A DNA stretch of 64,000 nt from Parastagonospora avenae f. sp. tritici 18332-5 (Eukaryota > Ascomycota > Dothideomycetes > Pleosporales > Phaeosphaeriaceae), in assembly GCA_022559985.1 (NCBI GenBank), contig JAFJTR010000093.1, positions 52,309-116,308 on the forward strand. Reading direction: 5' to 3'. Below, in pieces: positions 1 through 9,869 of the stretch (positions are counted from its first letter, which is position 1; each line of letters opens with the position of its first letter). The position numbers were made by a program, and so were the translations under genes. Under the pieces are notes generated by a model. The model was not told the origin of the DNA. It was given only the letters and a program-made list of their open reading frames with translations, and searched no databases.

Positions 1-1220
1 AGAAGGCAGGCATGCTCAGTGGGCTGTTCAAGCGCAAGGACAAGAAGGTTAAGCAGGACTCTATGGATAGCGACATTGACAGCAAGGAAGAATTGGATCG
101 AGGCTCACCACAACCTAAGCCCTCAGAGGAATCCGCAGAGCGCTCATCTGCTGAACAGCTTGGACCACAGAGATCAACCAGCAAAGGCAAGCTGCAGAAA
201 GCCCGCAGTCGCGATGATTCACCACAGAAAACAAAGGGAATCTTGAAAACTGACAGTCCTACAGAAGCTGTGTCACAACCGACGGCTTCGCCAGACGCAC
301 TTGACAGCAAGCCAACAGCACAGCAGCCCTCTACCATGCGTATGGTTCCATCTGAGCAAGAAGATGAATCTTCTGCTGAGGTCAAAATCACAACTTCCAA
401 GAATCCTTTTCGGTCACAACCCAAACAGGAAGTGGAGCCAAAGCCAGAACGCGTTACCAAGGCAAAGCAACGCATGCAACTGGATGATTTTGACACGAGC
501 GATGAGGAAGACGATCCATTTGCGGATCCGGATGCGCAGACCAAATCAGTACAGCCAGAATCCGCAGACGCTACTGGACGATTATCCGAATCTCCAGTTC
601 AAATTTCAGCAGCAGATGCACAACCCACAACCAAAGCGCAAACTCAGGAGAAGGAAAGGGAAGCAGACTCGCAACAACCTCCAGGACTTGCGCACGACAA
701 CTCGAGCCAAGAGACCAGCTCGCCTGTATCAACACCTACACCCGACGACAGCCCCATGAAGACCATACCAGAAAATACGACATTGATCATTCCGCGCTCC
801 GAACGCACCGGCTCCCCCACACTGCTGTCCCCCACAACTGCCACTCCAGGTCCACCGCCTTCACGACCCGCACCCACGCCAACGAAGGCCGATCGCGACG
901 TGCAACCCTCTCCTCCCACCTCGTCCGAAAGCAGCCAGCTCCCCGCGTGGTCGGATGCTGCACTCCGCGCCTATCTCGACGACGGCAGCGACGTGCGCGA
1001 CATGCTGCTTGTTGTCAGTGACACCACTGGCGTTGTACCCGTCGGCCGCGACCATCCCATCATGAGCACGCTCTTCGTCGAGGAGAGTAAGAGAGTGCAG
1101 GGCATGAGCACTGAACTCGACCGCTTGCTCAGCGGACTCATGGAGAAGCGAATGAAGCGCAACGGCAGTGCGGCTAGCAGTAAAGCCAGCACCGGAAGAA
1201 GTGGGAGTGGGTTGAGATAA
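1..1220 (+). CDS. C-terminal part of a Bud14-like cell-polarity protein (5' partial)
   Basis: The frame is already open at base 3 (codons Lys-Ala-Gly precede the Met at base 12), so the gene starts outside the window and this is its 3' end, about 400 residues. Most of it is low-complexity, rich in Ser, Pro, Lys and acidic residues, with a basic GLFKRKDKK patch at the start. The last ~90 residues form a compact predicted domain beginning LPAWSDAALRAYLDD and containing RDHPIMSTLF. From memory this resembles the conserved C-terminus of fungal SH3-domain Bud14-type proteins, which act in polarised growth and formin/PP1 regulation. No SH3 domain is visible in this part, so the family call rests on the C-terminal block only. 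Confidence 0.5.
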   Translation, partial: KAGMLSGLFKRKDKKVKQDSMDSDIDSKEELDRGSPQPKPSEESAERSSAEQLGPQRSTSKGKLQKARSRDDSPQKTKGILKTDSPTEAVSQPTASPDALDSKPTAQQPSTMRMVPSEQEDESSAEVKITTSKNPFRSQPKQEVEPKPERVTKAKQRMQLDDFDTSDEEDDPFADPDAQTKSVQPESADATGRLSESPVQISAADAQPTTKAQTQEKEREADSQQPPGLAHDNSSQETSSPVSTPTPDDSPMKTIPENTTLIIPRSERTGSPTLLSPTTATPGPPPSRPAPTPTKADRDVQPSPPTSSESSQLPAWSDAALRAYLDDGSDVRDMLLVVSDTTGVVPVGRDHPIMSTLFVEESKRVQGMSTELDRLLSGLMEKRMKRNGSAASSKASTGRSGSGLR

Positions 1221-1855
1221 TGAGATCCGAACGGAGGTTACTTTCTTGTTGCATATACCCTAGGGTTCTTCTTTTCCCTTCTGGCGTTATATTCATGCTT
1301 TATGCAATGCAAAACGCGGCATGATAGTGCTTGGGTTCTTGGCGGATTATTTTCTTCAAATCATTTGCTTTTGTGAGCATATTTTTGCAGTCCATGCTGG
1401 CGTTTTCAGTCTTTTCTCGCCAACTTCGCACATTCGCTACGTAATACCCCCGGTTTACTTTCTTCTTTCTTGATATGTTTTATATGCGCGCCACTGGGTT
1501 GGGTGGGAGTTTTGTGTACATGCATGTGTATGTGTATTCTAGCAATGAACAGTGTGGCATATCATCATCGACGCTTTCTGGCACACAGCATTGCTAATAT
1601 CCAGCGAAACAATGGGTGTGTAAATCCTTCTCGAATGCCCCTTTCTTGCCCTTATCTATCTTCCACCTTCAAAGCGCCTTTCGTGTCCGAAACTACATTC
1701 CACTGCCCTTGGAAGCTATCAGTGCTGCTCTCGAGTATTGTTGCGCATTACATGTATCTGCTGCGCGTGTAGTCTTGGAAATTGTGGGACGATAGTGGCG
1801 GGGGGATATTGTTGGTCGACTGGAAGCCGCAGTAAGTACCCCAAAACGCTTGCAT
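1221..1855. other. Intergenic, convergent 3' ends
   Basis: About 635 bases between the 3' ends of the Bud14-like gene and the first O-methyltransferase. It holds T-rich UTR-like sequence. No supported gene or repeat seen. Confidence 0.6.
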
Positions 1856-3156
1856 CTAAACATCCCATTGCACATCGATGATCTGCAACTGCGATCCTTC
1901 CGGCTGCACAACACTCCTGATAACAAATCGCCTATCCGCCTCCTTCAACAACCCCGTCCAATCCTCAACAGTCCGCTCTTTCGCATTAAAACACGCTTTC
2001 ATGACCAAATCATACGCCCGCACCGTGCGGTCCTTGTACGGACTCAACACGCCCCCAGGCGGCACTACATGGTCGTTGATAACCACCCTCGCCCCCTTCT
2101 TCAGCGCCGGAACCAAATTCCTCAATATCTTCACGCAGTACTTATCCCCCCAGTTATGAAAGATCATGCGGAACAAATACACATCAGCGTTCTTAACCGG
2201 CTGCTCCGTGAAGAAGTCGTACGCCTGGAATTCCACACGCTCAATGCCTTGCCGTGCGCCCGCGATAACTTCGGGCAGGTCTTGCACCACACACGTCACG
2301 TCTGGATGCCGCTTGGCTACTTCGAGCATGACTGCGCCGTGGGAACCGCCCACATCAACCACCATCCTGTGTGCTTTCCAGTCATAGTTATCCACGAGAA
2401 GCGCCGTGTGCATCGCCGGACTCGCCTGGAAGAAACTCATCGCATCGGCGAAGCGCTTAGCCTTTGCGCCCGTCTGGTCCGTCCCCAGATCCTCGAAGAA
2501 GGAGAGCTTGGTTTTGCGCGACAGGCTGTAGGCGGATTCCTGCGGCTCTTGCGAGCCGGGATGATGCGCCATGGCGGACATGATAAATGGGCCTGATGAC
2601 CACATGTTTTCGCAGGTCTCTTCTACCCATTCGCGCAGCAAAGGGACATTTGCGATTGCGTTACTCATGCCGGAATGCGAAATGATGCCGGGTGAGGGCT
2701 CGAGGAAAAGACGGCTTGCAATGGCGTGGCGGACGAGGCGTGTACAGTCTTCGTTGTTGAGACCGGATGCTTGTGCGAGTTTGGGAATGGTGGTTGTTTC
2801 TGAGACTGGGAATATGTTGGCTATTTTGAATTTGGCCATGGCGTGTAAGCTGGTTAGGCTTGTGGGCTTTTCAAGTCAGCTGATTAGCATGTATTGTAGA
2901 GAATACCACTTACTGTGTGGATGAGCTCATGAACGATCTTGGGCATGGGTCCGAGGAGCAGAACTTGCAGCTCATCCATGGCCTCAAGGGAGGCTTCCTT
3001 CGCGGCTACAATTTCAGGAGGGAGCGGAAGATCTGGTGGCGTGGTAGCTTCAAGCGAAGGCGAAGGGAGGCCATTTTCTGTAAAGTATTTGTCGATAATG
3101 CGTGTGTTCTGCTCGATTGAAGAAGACAAAGTGACGATTCTGCTTGGTGAAGACAT
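1856..3156 (-). CDS. O-methyltransferase 1, SAM-dependent (fungal OMT, plant-COMT-like fold)
   Basis: Two exons, complement(1856..2866, 2914..3156), give 417 residues, normal for the family. The 47-nt intron has a GTAAGT donor; the first joined frame is ...ELIHT|PTSLTSLHAMAKFKIAN. An N-terminal dimerisation/winged-helix region is followed by the SAM-binding motif VDVGGSHG at about residue 251, VVQDLPEV, and the catalytic-His region IFHNWGDK near residue 318, which matches the HDW of small-molecule O-methyltransferases. The enzyme would methylate a hydroxyl, usually phenolic, of a metabolite in the cytosol. It lies at the left edge of the UstYa cluster and is a distant paralog of the methyltransferase at 9870-11355. 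Substrate unknown. Confidence 0.9.
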
Positions 3157-3736
3157 GTTGGCTCACTGTGCAAATACCTATGGTAGGCACGGCTATGTAT
3201 TGCTTCAGACTTTACTGTAGGTAGAAGAGATACGACTGCCTTTGGGATTCTATTAAAAGCCAAGCGGGGTAGAGTGTAGTAGTTACCACGCTTCAATGAG
3301 GTCGTTCCAAGCTTGGTTTAGTGGCATGGCCGATCAATAGCCTCATATGGAAGGGCGCTAAACTGATCGACCACCGCCATGCACGTCAGCAGCATCTTAA
3401 AGTCCCCGGTCACCATAAGCGATCCACGCTGCATGTCGGACTGCGATGAAAACAAGCAAAGTTATCTTCCTCAAGCGCTAATGTTACACCACGATGCGGC
3501 TAAGCGCGGGGTCCGATATTTGCAACTCCGACCCAATTGTTGTGGCTCTTTTGGGCTTCGAATCTGGGGTAGACGATCGATGCAGGTCACATGAGGCTTG
3601 CGATGGCAAGGGAGACGTTAAGTACAAGATTATTGCAGCATACCTTGGTCTCGAGCCACACTTACTCTTCGAAATCTACACGTATCTCTAGCACCATTCA
3701 CGCTCTTTGCGTATCTGTCTAAGTCGACCATTTACC
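3157..3736. other. Divergent promoter region
   Basis: About 580 bases separate the starts of methyltransferase 1 (minus) and the SAT4 protein (plus). No convincing ORF; probably a shared regulatory region. No operator was identified with confidence. Confidence 0.5.
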
Positions 3737-4887
3737 ATGTCTGCTCCGGTCCTACCTCCACCCCCTACTGAAGGAGATGTCAATTTCGGGCAACAGCTCA
3801 ACAGCATAATTTGGGTGTTTACTGGCGTCACCACACTCGTGTTTGTCTGCCGGCTGTACGCTCGAAAGTTCCTTACGAGGAATCTAGAGTGGGACGATGG
3901 TATTCTAGGCCTCTCAATGGTACGTACACAATAGCATAAATTCATTTACAGCATTAGCTGACTTTTCAGGTGTTGTTATACATACAATGCGCCTTCGTGT
4001 CGATCGCAGTCAGTCACGGCCTAGGACGCCACATGTACTACCTCGTCTCAAATCCTGACAAGATATCCAACGTTGTCAAGTGGCAGCTGTATTCTGAACC
4101 GCTAGGCATTCTCGGCACGACAATACCCAAAATTGCCGTCACGATATTATTGATCAAGCTGCTGAGCCCGTCAAAGATAGCAGTGGCATACTTGTGGACG
4201 ATAAACATCGTGCTGAATGCAGTTTCCATCGTCTGTATCATCACATCCTTCGTCCAATGCACGCCTACCTCTACATACTGGGCGAAGAAAGGCGGTAAAT
4301 GCTGGGATCCAACCATCGTCGCAAACCTAGCCATAACCCAAGGTACCCTCTCAGCTTTCACAGACTTCAACCTCGCGCTCTTCCCAATATCCGTCATCTG
4401 GAGTCTTCAAATGCCATGGACGCGAAAAGCAGCTGTATGTACCCTCATGGGCTTCGGCTGCCTAGCGGGCGTTGCAGCCATCATCCGCACCAGCAAGCTT
4501 GCGAAGCTAGCGCAGCAGACTGACTTCACGCACTCCATCTGGACACTCGTACTCTGGGTCGCGGTCGAATGCTGCGTCATCATCGCATGTGCGTGTATTC
4601 CTAGCATACGTCCGATTTTCCGTAAGCTCTCCGACAAGTCGTTTGGGTCTACCTTCCCATCGCTATTCAGCAGGCGTAGTCGCGAGTCGACAGGAGGAAA
4701 GTCGTACATTCTCGGCTTTTCGCCTCATGGTAGCTTCCAGAGTGGGAAGATGGGCCGTGAAGCAAAGATATCGGCACGGACGTCAGATGATGGTAGCGAT
4801 ATTAGCTTCAAGAAGGAGGCTGGTATTAGGGAGACGACAAATGTGGAAGTAAGGCATAGCGACTACAGTGGTTTGGAGAGGGTTTGA
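3737..4887 (+). CDS. SAT4 / rhodopsin-domain integral membrane protein
   Basis: Exons 3737..3919 and 3970..4887 (50-nt intron, donor GTACGT, acceptor TTTTCAG) encode 366 residues. The N-terminal VTTLVFVCRLYARK and LEWDDGILGL segments are typical of the fungal SAT4 (PF20684, 'rhodopsin domain') family. About seven hydrophobic helices run to residue ~290, followed by a hydrophilic cytosolic Ser/Arg-rich tail. Conserved landmarks include HGLGRH, a Cys-rich loop (QCTP..YW...KCW) and DFNLALFPI. Members are plasma-membrane proteins of poorly known function; some sit beside secreted-effector or metabolite genes. Its place between cluster genes suggests a role in sensing or movement of the product, but that is inference. 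Confidence 0.88.
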
Positions 4888-5265
4888 ATGAGTTTTCGTG
4901 ATATTCCAAGCTCAGAGTTGCGGTAATGAACAATAGATTTCCTAGGGTATAGCATTTATCGGCGAAGCATTGTGGTGGTAAGCTATCACTATCTACATGG
5001 CGTTACTGGGCATGATCATAGAATTGATACTGTATCTGAAATTCACGCAACATACGTGCATTATCCTGAAAGTGCCAAGTTCAAGACATTTCAGAACGCA
5101 TAGTACACGTGTTGACATGCAGCATGTTTAACTTGAGTATCTTCCAAGTTTCTATCAGCCGCATTAGATTCTACAAAGACTTCTGAATAAGTCACTCATC
5201 GTGGTGTTTTGACAGGGCCGATGGCTGTTCCTAAAGCCTCAATATTCAAGTATGTAAGTTGGAGA
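4888..5265. other. Intergenic, convergent 3' ends
   Basis: About 380 AT-rich bases between convergent genes. No supported gene or repeat. Confidence 0.5.
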
Positions 5266-5930
5266 CTATTCTTCATGCTGCCATGTATCTATGGTTTCCA
5301 ACAATTTTTTGTAATCCACGCACTTCCTTGTCGTCCCGAATCCGCCCACTCCGCCTTTCTCATCCTTTTCCTCCAGCGTCTGATCAGCCGCGCACATCAA
5401 GCTCTGGCGTAAAAAATCAACACAGTGCCTGATATGCGACGGAGAAGTCATCATTGAGAAATATCTATCCGAAAATTTTCTCCCTTCAATCGCGGCATCG
5501 CGTAATTGCCAGTAAGCATGTCTAATTCCGTCCTAGAAGCACATGAGCAAGAGCAACATGGCAAAAATTTGAGGTACCTACTTACAAGACAATGCAGCTG
5601 ATGAAACACAGATAAAGTGCTTCTTTCTGGTATCTCGGGCGCATGCGTGAAGAAGCCTCCGCGCGCAGGAAACAGAGTCTGCCATGCAGCATTCGTACTG
5701 TTGCTTGGAGGATACGAGAAGTCTCGATCATATACGAACTTTGCCGTGACAGAAGACACTGGGATCAAAGAAGTTGGTGTCGAACTCCATCGGCCAATGA
5801 ATACTCCGATACAGAGTGTGAGCGCAAAGGTGCATGTCAACAAGATGGCACGGACTGCAGACCGATAGGGAGATGAGGGGCGCCGCGAGCCATCTTGGTC
5901 TATGATTGAGTATCTTTTTGTTTGAGGCAT
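5266..5930 (-). CDS. UstYa-family oxidase A (DUF3328)
   Basis: Exons complement(5266..5532, 5586..5930), 203 residues; 53-nt intron with GTAAGT donor and TTCTAG acceptor. The ATG at 5930 is used because the longer reading starts with TTG. Layout: short cytosolic N-terminus, one transmembrane helix near residues 25-48, then a lumenal domain with both family motifs, HQLHC at 110-114 and HIRHC at 148-152 (followed by VDFLRQSLMC). These His/Cys motifs are thought to bind metal in UstYa/Yb-type proteins, which carry out oxidative cyclisation of fungal RiPPs. The intron falls exactly after the HQLHCL codon, as in the two neighbouring paralogs. It is divergently placed to UstYa B. Confidence 0.92.
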
Positions 5931-6158
5931 GATAGGAAGCTTCAAGGTTGTGGATGTAGAGCTTAAATCGTTACGATTTCAGCAATTTGGATGCATGGAT
6001 TCTCCGGACAACGCGACATGGGTGAATGTGCGATGGTCACATGACGAATGACCTACATAATGATACGCAAGACACTGCTTCGGTATCCGAATACATGACA
6101 GTTGAACGACCGGGCACCAGCCATGAGATGTTGCCGGAGTTCCACATTAGTGTCGGTG

Positions 6159-6176
6159 TATCGTGGAGCTACGATA
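6159..6176. promoter_or_regulatory. Inverted repeat in the divergent UstYa A/B promoter
   Basis: TATCGT-GGAGCT-ACGATA, six-base perfect arms around a six-base centre, lies in the 445-bp region between the divergently transcribed starts at 5930 and 6376. Dyad symmetry with a short spacer would suit a dimeric regulator such as a Zn2Cys6 protein. I did not find a second clear copy in the other cluster promoters, so function is unproven. Confidence 0.3.
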
Positions 6177-6375
6177 GCGTGACGTAGCGCGGGAATTATT
6201 TCTTAGCTTGACGTCTGCAGTGATCGACGTCGCGCCTAATCGGAGTAAACGTACGCGACCTGTTTGTCAGGGCAGAACTTAGCTCCAAGCAATCGTGCAG
6301 TGAGCGTAGCATGCTTCCTGAGTCGACTTGCACTGAACTCTTCCGTCAATCTTTGTTTTGAGAAGTACTGGAACC

Positions 6376-7181
6376 ATGCCTTTCTGGAGCCACAGAATTT
6401 CGCGTTACTTGGCTGTTGATAGCGATCCGGAGGAAGAAGACCCGCAATTACGACTGAAATGTCCTGCTGTCAGTCGCCACGCTTTGATCGCTTTCATCCT
6501 CATCTCTCAAATATTGGTGTTAGTCAGCAGCAATCTTGCAGCTTACACCTTGGGGAGAACACAACTATTAAAAAGCTTGAAATCAGCTCGACAAATGATA
6601 AAATCTGAGAGGATTGGTGGACCTCAAGGTGCGTCCGCAGATTGTCACCATATAATTCTCCTTTACTAACACAGAGCAGTCCGCACACAACCAACACTTT
6701 TGGAGTTCAATCAAACATACGCCGAGAGACCCTCTCCATCCACAGATGCCGCGTGGGAAACCATATTCCCTCCCCACGGCGGCTTCTTCAAGGACACCGA
6801 GATCGCACCAACTGGCGCAAGTCTCGCTGTATACCATCAACTACATTGCTTGGTAATGCCGACTAGCCAAAATGCCTGAAATGATATACTAACAGCTTCT
6901 AGGACGCCATCAGACACGCGTATTACGTCTTGTTCGACGCAGTCCAAGGCGGCTACAACGTCACCATGTCCGAGCTTGAGGACTACAGCACAGACTGGCA
7001 CACGCGTCATTGCATAGATTTTCTGCGGCAAATGCTGATGTGTAATGCTGACTTGCATCTGGAGCCTGTCGATCCGAAATTGGGCGGCATTACAGGGTTT
7101 GGAGATGGAAGAGAGCATCAGTGTGTCGTTTGGGACGATGTTATGGAGTGGAGCATCGCGCAGCAGACTCAAGACATATAG
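6376..7181 (+). CDS. UstYa-family oxidase B (DUF3328)
   Basis: Exons 6376..6628, 6680..6852, 6903..7181 (introns 51 and 50 nt) give 234 residues. Start is the ATG at 6376 (an upstream in-frame TTG is ignored). A transmembrane helix spans about residues 35-58 (LIAFILISQILVLV). The lumenal domain has WETIFPPHGGFF, then HQLHC at 137-141 and HTRHC at 175-179 followed by IDFLRQMLMCNAD. The second intron falls directly after HQLHCL, matching UstYa A and C. Expected role: membrane-bound oxidative crosslinking or oxidation of a peptide or related substrate. It shares a promoter region with UstYa A and is the closer match to it. Confidence 0.93.
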
Positions 7182-7367
7182 TAACGTAGTTCGATAACGT
7201 CACTCATTATGAACTTTCGCGACCTAAATTCTCATGGAAGGTCGTAAGTGCTTACTGGCCATGAATTCAAATGATGCTGCGATTAAATCTACGCTCGCTT
7301 ACAGTATTGACCAACTAATGGTGCGTCACGTGTGTGTATAACCTTATTTATTACATTTTATTCATGA

Positions 7368-8291
7368 CTATCTCGCAGTAGTCTCCTCTAGGTGTGGATT
7401 CACCAATTCATCAACCTCTTCGTAGCTTACAACCCGTGGCTTCACACCTTCCATGAAGTAGTCCCAATCAACACACTGTCTCTCAAACCTTCTTACATCC
7501 AGCACCGGCTTAGGGTCGGAATGAGTCCACACAAATGTTGTGAAAGAGGTGTCTGGGCTGCACATCACAGCTTGTCTTAACTGCTCGATACAATGATCTA
7601 TGCATGCTGTTAGCATCCGAATTTTATGGAAGAATTCTGGATGCCTACTAATGTGCACTTCCATATCTCTTGCATCGGGTTCAGTTTGATTTGGATAGTA
7701 ATGCTCACGGTAGTTCATCTTACGAATCATCTTCTGCCAAGTATCAGCAATCCAAAATCGACAAAGTATTTGGTGGAGAGTTCGTACCAAGCAGTGAAGT
7801 TGATGGAAGACGTTCAGCCAGACCAAGTTGCTGCCACTTCGCGGTAAGGAAACAGACTCCTTGCGATTCCCGTTCTTGTCCAATTCGTTTTGTGAGACTC
7901 GGACACTGATGCTGGACATGAGTTCATGCCAGGCGTTGTCGATATTTTGTGAGGGTCTACCGGCAAATGGAGACATGCCGGCTGTGATGGTCTTGTTGGC
8001 GTGATAACGGATGTTGGGATTGCTCAGAGCTGTAGTTTAATCAATCCTTGCTCTCATAATAAGAGTCGTTTAATTACAATTATTCAGGTGAGCCGGTGGA
8101 AATCGCATTATGTTTGCTATAAGTGTTACAAGCAGGGTGTATGCTAAGAGAAACGTGAGACTAAGCAGAGACTTCGTTCGCGTCGAAGCATTCTGCCACC
8201 GGTCTTGTAAGATTGGGGGTTGCTGTAGATCGCTGGCTCCCTCCACACGGTTTTCTTTGAGAAAGGGTGAAGTCTCTGACTCAGAGCACAT
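7368..8291 (-). CDS. UstYa-family oxidase C (DUF3328), variant second motif
   Basis: Exons complement(7368..7733, 7788..8029, 8078..8291), 273 residues; introns 54 and 48 nt. Start MCSESETSPF at 8291; frame continues upstream but without family similarity. Transmembrane helix near 41-62 (SLTFLLAYTLLVTLIANIM). First motif HQLHC at 147-151 is intact, again with an intron straight after HCL. At the second motif the expected HxxHC reads CIDHC (196-200), so the first His is Cys; the downstream IEQLRQAVMCSPDTS is normal. The 54-nt intron is in frame and stop-free, so retention would insert 18 residues beside the first motif. It faces the precursor gene across a shared promoter. Confidence 0.88.
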
Positions 8292-8911
8292 TATTGTTGT
8301 CGCAGTGAGTGCAAGCAGTGCGCAAGGAATTGAGGATTGAACTGAGTTGTTATTGTATGTAGCTATGAGCAATCTATATAGTAAATCAGAGATTGTGTGT
8401 TCTGCGCAGTAAACAGAGAGGTTGGGGACTGTGTGGTACAGCGGTGGAGACATGAAACTGTTGCTACGTGGTACAAGGAAAAGGAAGTACTCCAGAACCG
8501 CGACAATTGTCGACATGTTGCTCTGGGTTGAAGCAATGCAAAAGACTGTGGGATGATGGGAGACTACAGGACGATGATTCGGTCGCACGCTGAGTATCAT
8601 ATTCAACCTTGAGCATCATAATATCTGCACTAGTGACCTGCAAATTCGTGATCCGAAAAGTGTGGGTCTCGGGATTCAATCATATGGTCAGCCGCTTATG
8701 GCGAGACTGTTGATCCGTTTCCTTGTTCGTGTTGAAAAATAACCCGAGAAGTTTTATCGAGCTGTGCAGGCCTGAACTACGACCTCCGAAGTGTAAGCTC
8801 TTCTCAAGACTTAATAAAGTAGCGCGACTGCCTCTAGGGCTCTCTGGCAATTTCAATACATTCAAAGTCCAGTCTTGAATTTCACCCCGCAAGCCTTTCT
8901 TCCCAACCAAT
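8292..8911. promoter_or_regulatory. Divergent promoter between UstYa C and the precursor gene
   Basis: About 620 bases with no supported ORF. A CT-rich stretch ending in CCAACCAAT directly precedes the precursor ATG at 8912, a typical fungal 5' UTR. Co-regulation of the two flanking genes is inferred only from the head-to-head layout. Confidence 0.4.
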
Positions 8912-9134
8912 ATGCGCGTTGCCATTACTATCATCGCACTGTTTGCTGTAGCAGCATGGACTGCGCCTGTCACACGTAAGTGAAATTTCCTCACGTCGAC
9001 ACTCGCCATTAACACATCCAGACACCAAATTTGCTCTCGTCTCAAGACAGGACAATGATGAGCAGATCCGATACCCAGACCGCGACGAAGATATTCGATA
9101 TCCGGATGCGGGGCTGTATGCGGAGTCGGGCTGA
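8912..9134 (+). CDS. Candidate RiPP (dikaritin-like) precursor peptide
   Basis: Exons 8912..8975 and 9022..9134 (46-nt intron, donor GTAAGT, branch-like CATTAAC, acceptor TCCAG) encode only 58 residues. Residues 1-18 are a clear signal peptide (MRVAITIIALFAVAAWTA). After a short leader the mature part contains DEQIRYPDR and DEDIRYPDA: the pentapeptide IRYPD occurs at 37-41 (9066-9080) and 46-50 (9093-9107). Six of the seven shared D-E-I-R-Y-P-D codons differ only at the third base, so the repeat is held at protein level rather than being a fresh DNA duplication. Signal peptide, acidic spacers and repeated Tyr-containing cores are the form of UstYa-linked precursors. Against it: only two repeats and no Lys-Arg Kex2 sites (only SR and DR). 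A small secreted protein of other function remains possible. Confidence 0.68.
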
Positions 9135-9869
9135 GCTAGTGGAATCGTATCTCCAGGAGTTGAAGGCAACGAGTCATCTAAATAGAATATGTTTTTGCAC
9201 ATTGCCAAAAACTATCACCAATCTCAATGCTCATGTCAATGCTCATGTACTTATCTGTGTATTAAGATCTCTCTCTACCAAGTGGCTAGTGCATTCACCG
9301 TACTGGTTTCCTTCATGCACCCTCATCGCACGGATTGAATGTTGCAAAGTGAAATCACTATCTTCCAAGCATGGAGACCTACCACGGGGTTTCCGAAAGA
9401 TGCGCGAAAGATCTACACCAGGAAGAAGTCGATCCGGGGTAAAATTGGCGAGAGTGATGCAGCTAACATTTTAGTGTTGGGATCGGCTTTCACGCTTGCC
9501 ATGTGTGGAGATCGACAGGCACTACTCGGGGAGTTACCACAAGCGTCATGCAACGTGCTCCCCGCCAACCGCGCATTTCAACTTGATACATGATATTACA
9601 GTAGCTATCTTCGGCGTCTCATATCGGTGTTCTTCGGATGTAAACAAGTCTTTCCGTCCACATTCCCGACGATCATCGCACGAGCTTTGAAACTGTCCGA
9701 CTCGCAGGAAGTGACGCAAGAAGAGTAGATTGCGTCACCAGTCCTAACGATAATTCGTGATCGATGAAAAGTCACCCTAGAGTGTTTCGCAACCTTAAAG
9801 CTGATCTTGCGACACTTTGATACTGAGGATTAGCATTCAATGATATAATGAAGAATGTTAGGAGCAACC
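9135..9869. other. Intergenic, 3' of precursor and 5' of methyltransferase 2
   Basis: About 735 bases. Short ORFs here show no signal peptide, domain or intron logic. It probably holds the precursor's 3' UTR and the promoter of the next gene. Confidence 0.5.

Noticed and set aside
1850..2596. 248-codon plus-strand ORF
   Set aside because: Antisense to methyltransferase 1; no protein features.
8292..8606. Longer N-terminus for UstYa C from 8606
   Set aside because: The extra residues lack family similarity, and MCSESETSPF followed by the anchor helix is the normal UstYa layout.
9031..9474. 147-codon plus-strand ORF overlapping the peptide gene
   Set aside because: It reads the second exon of the precursor in another frame and has no signal peptide or domain; the spliced 58-residue frame has far better features.
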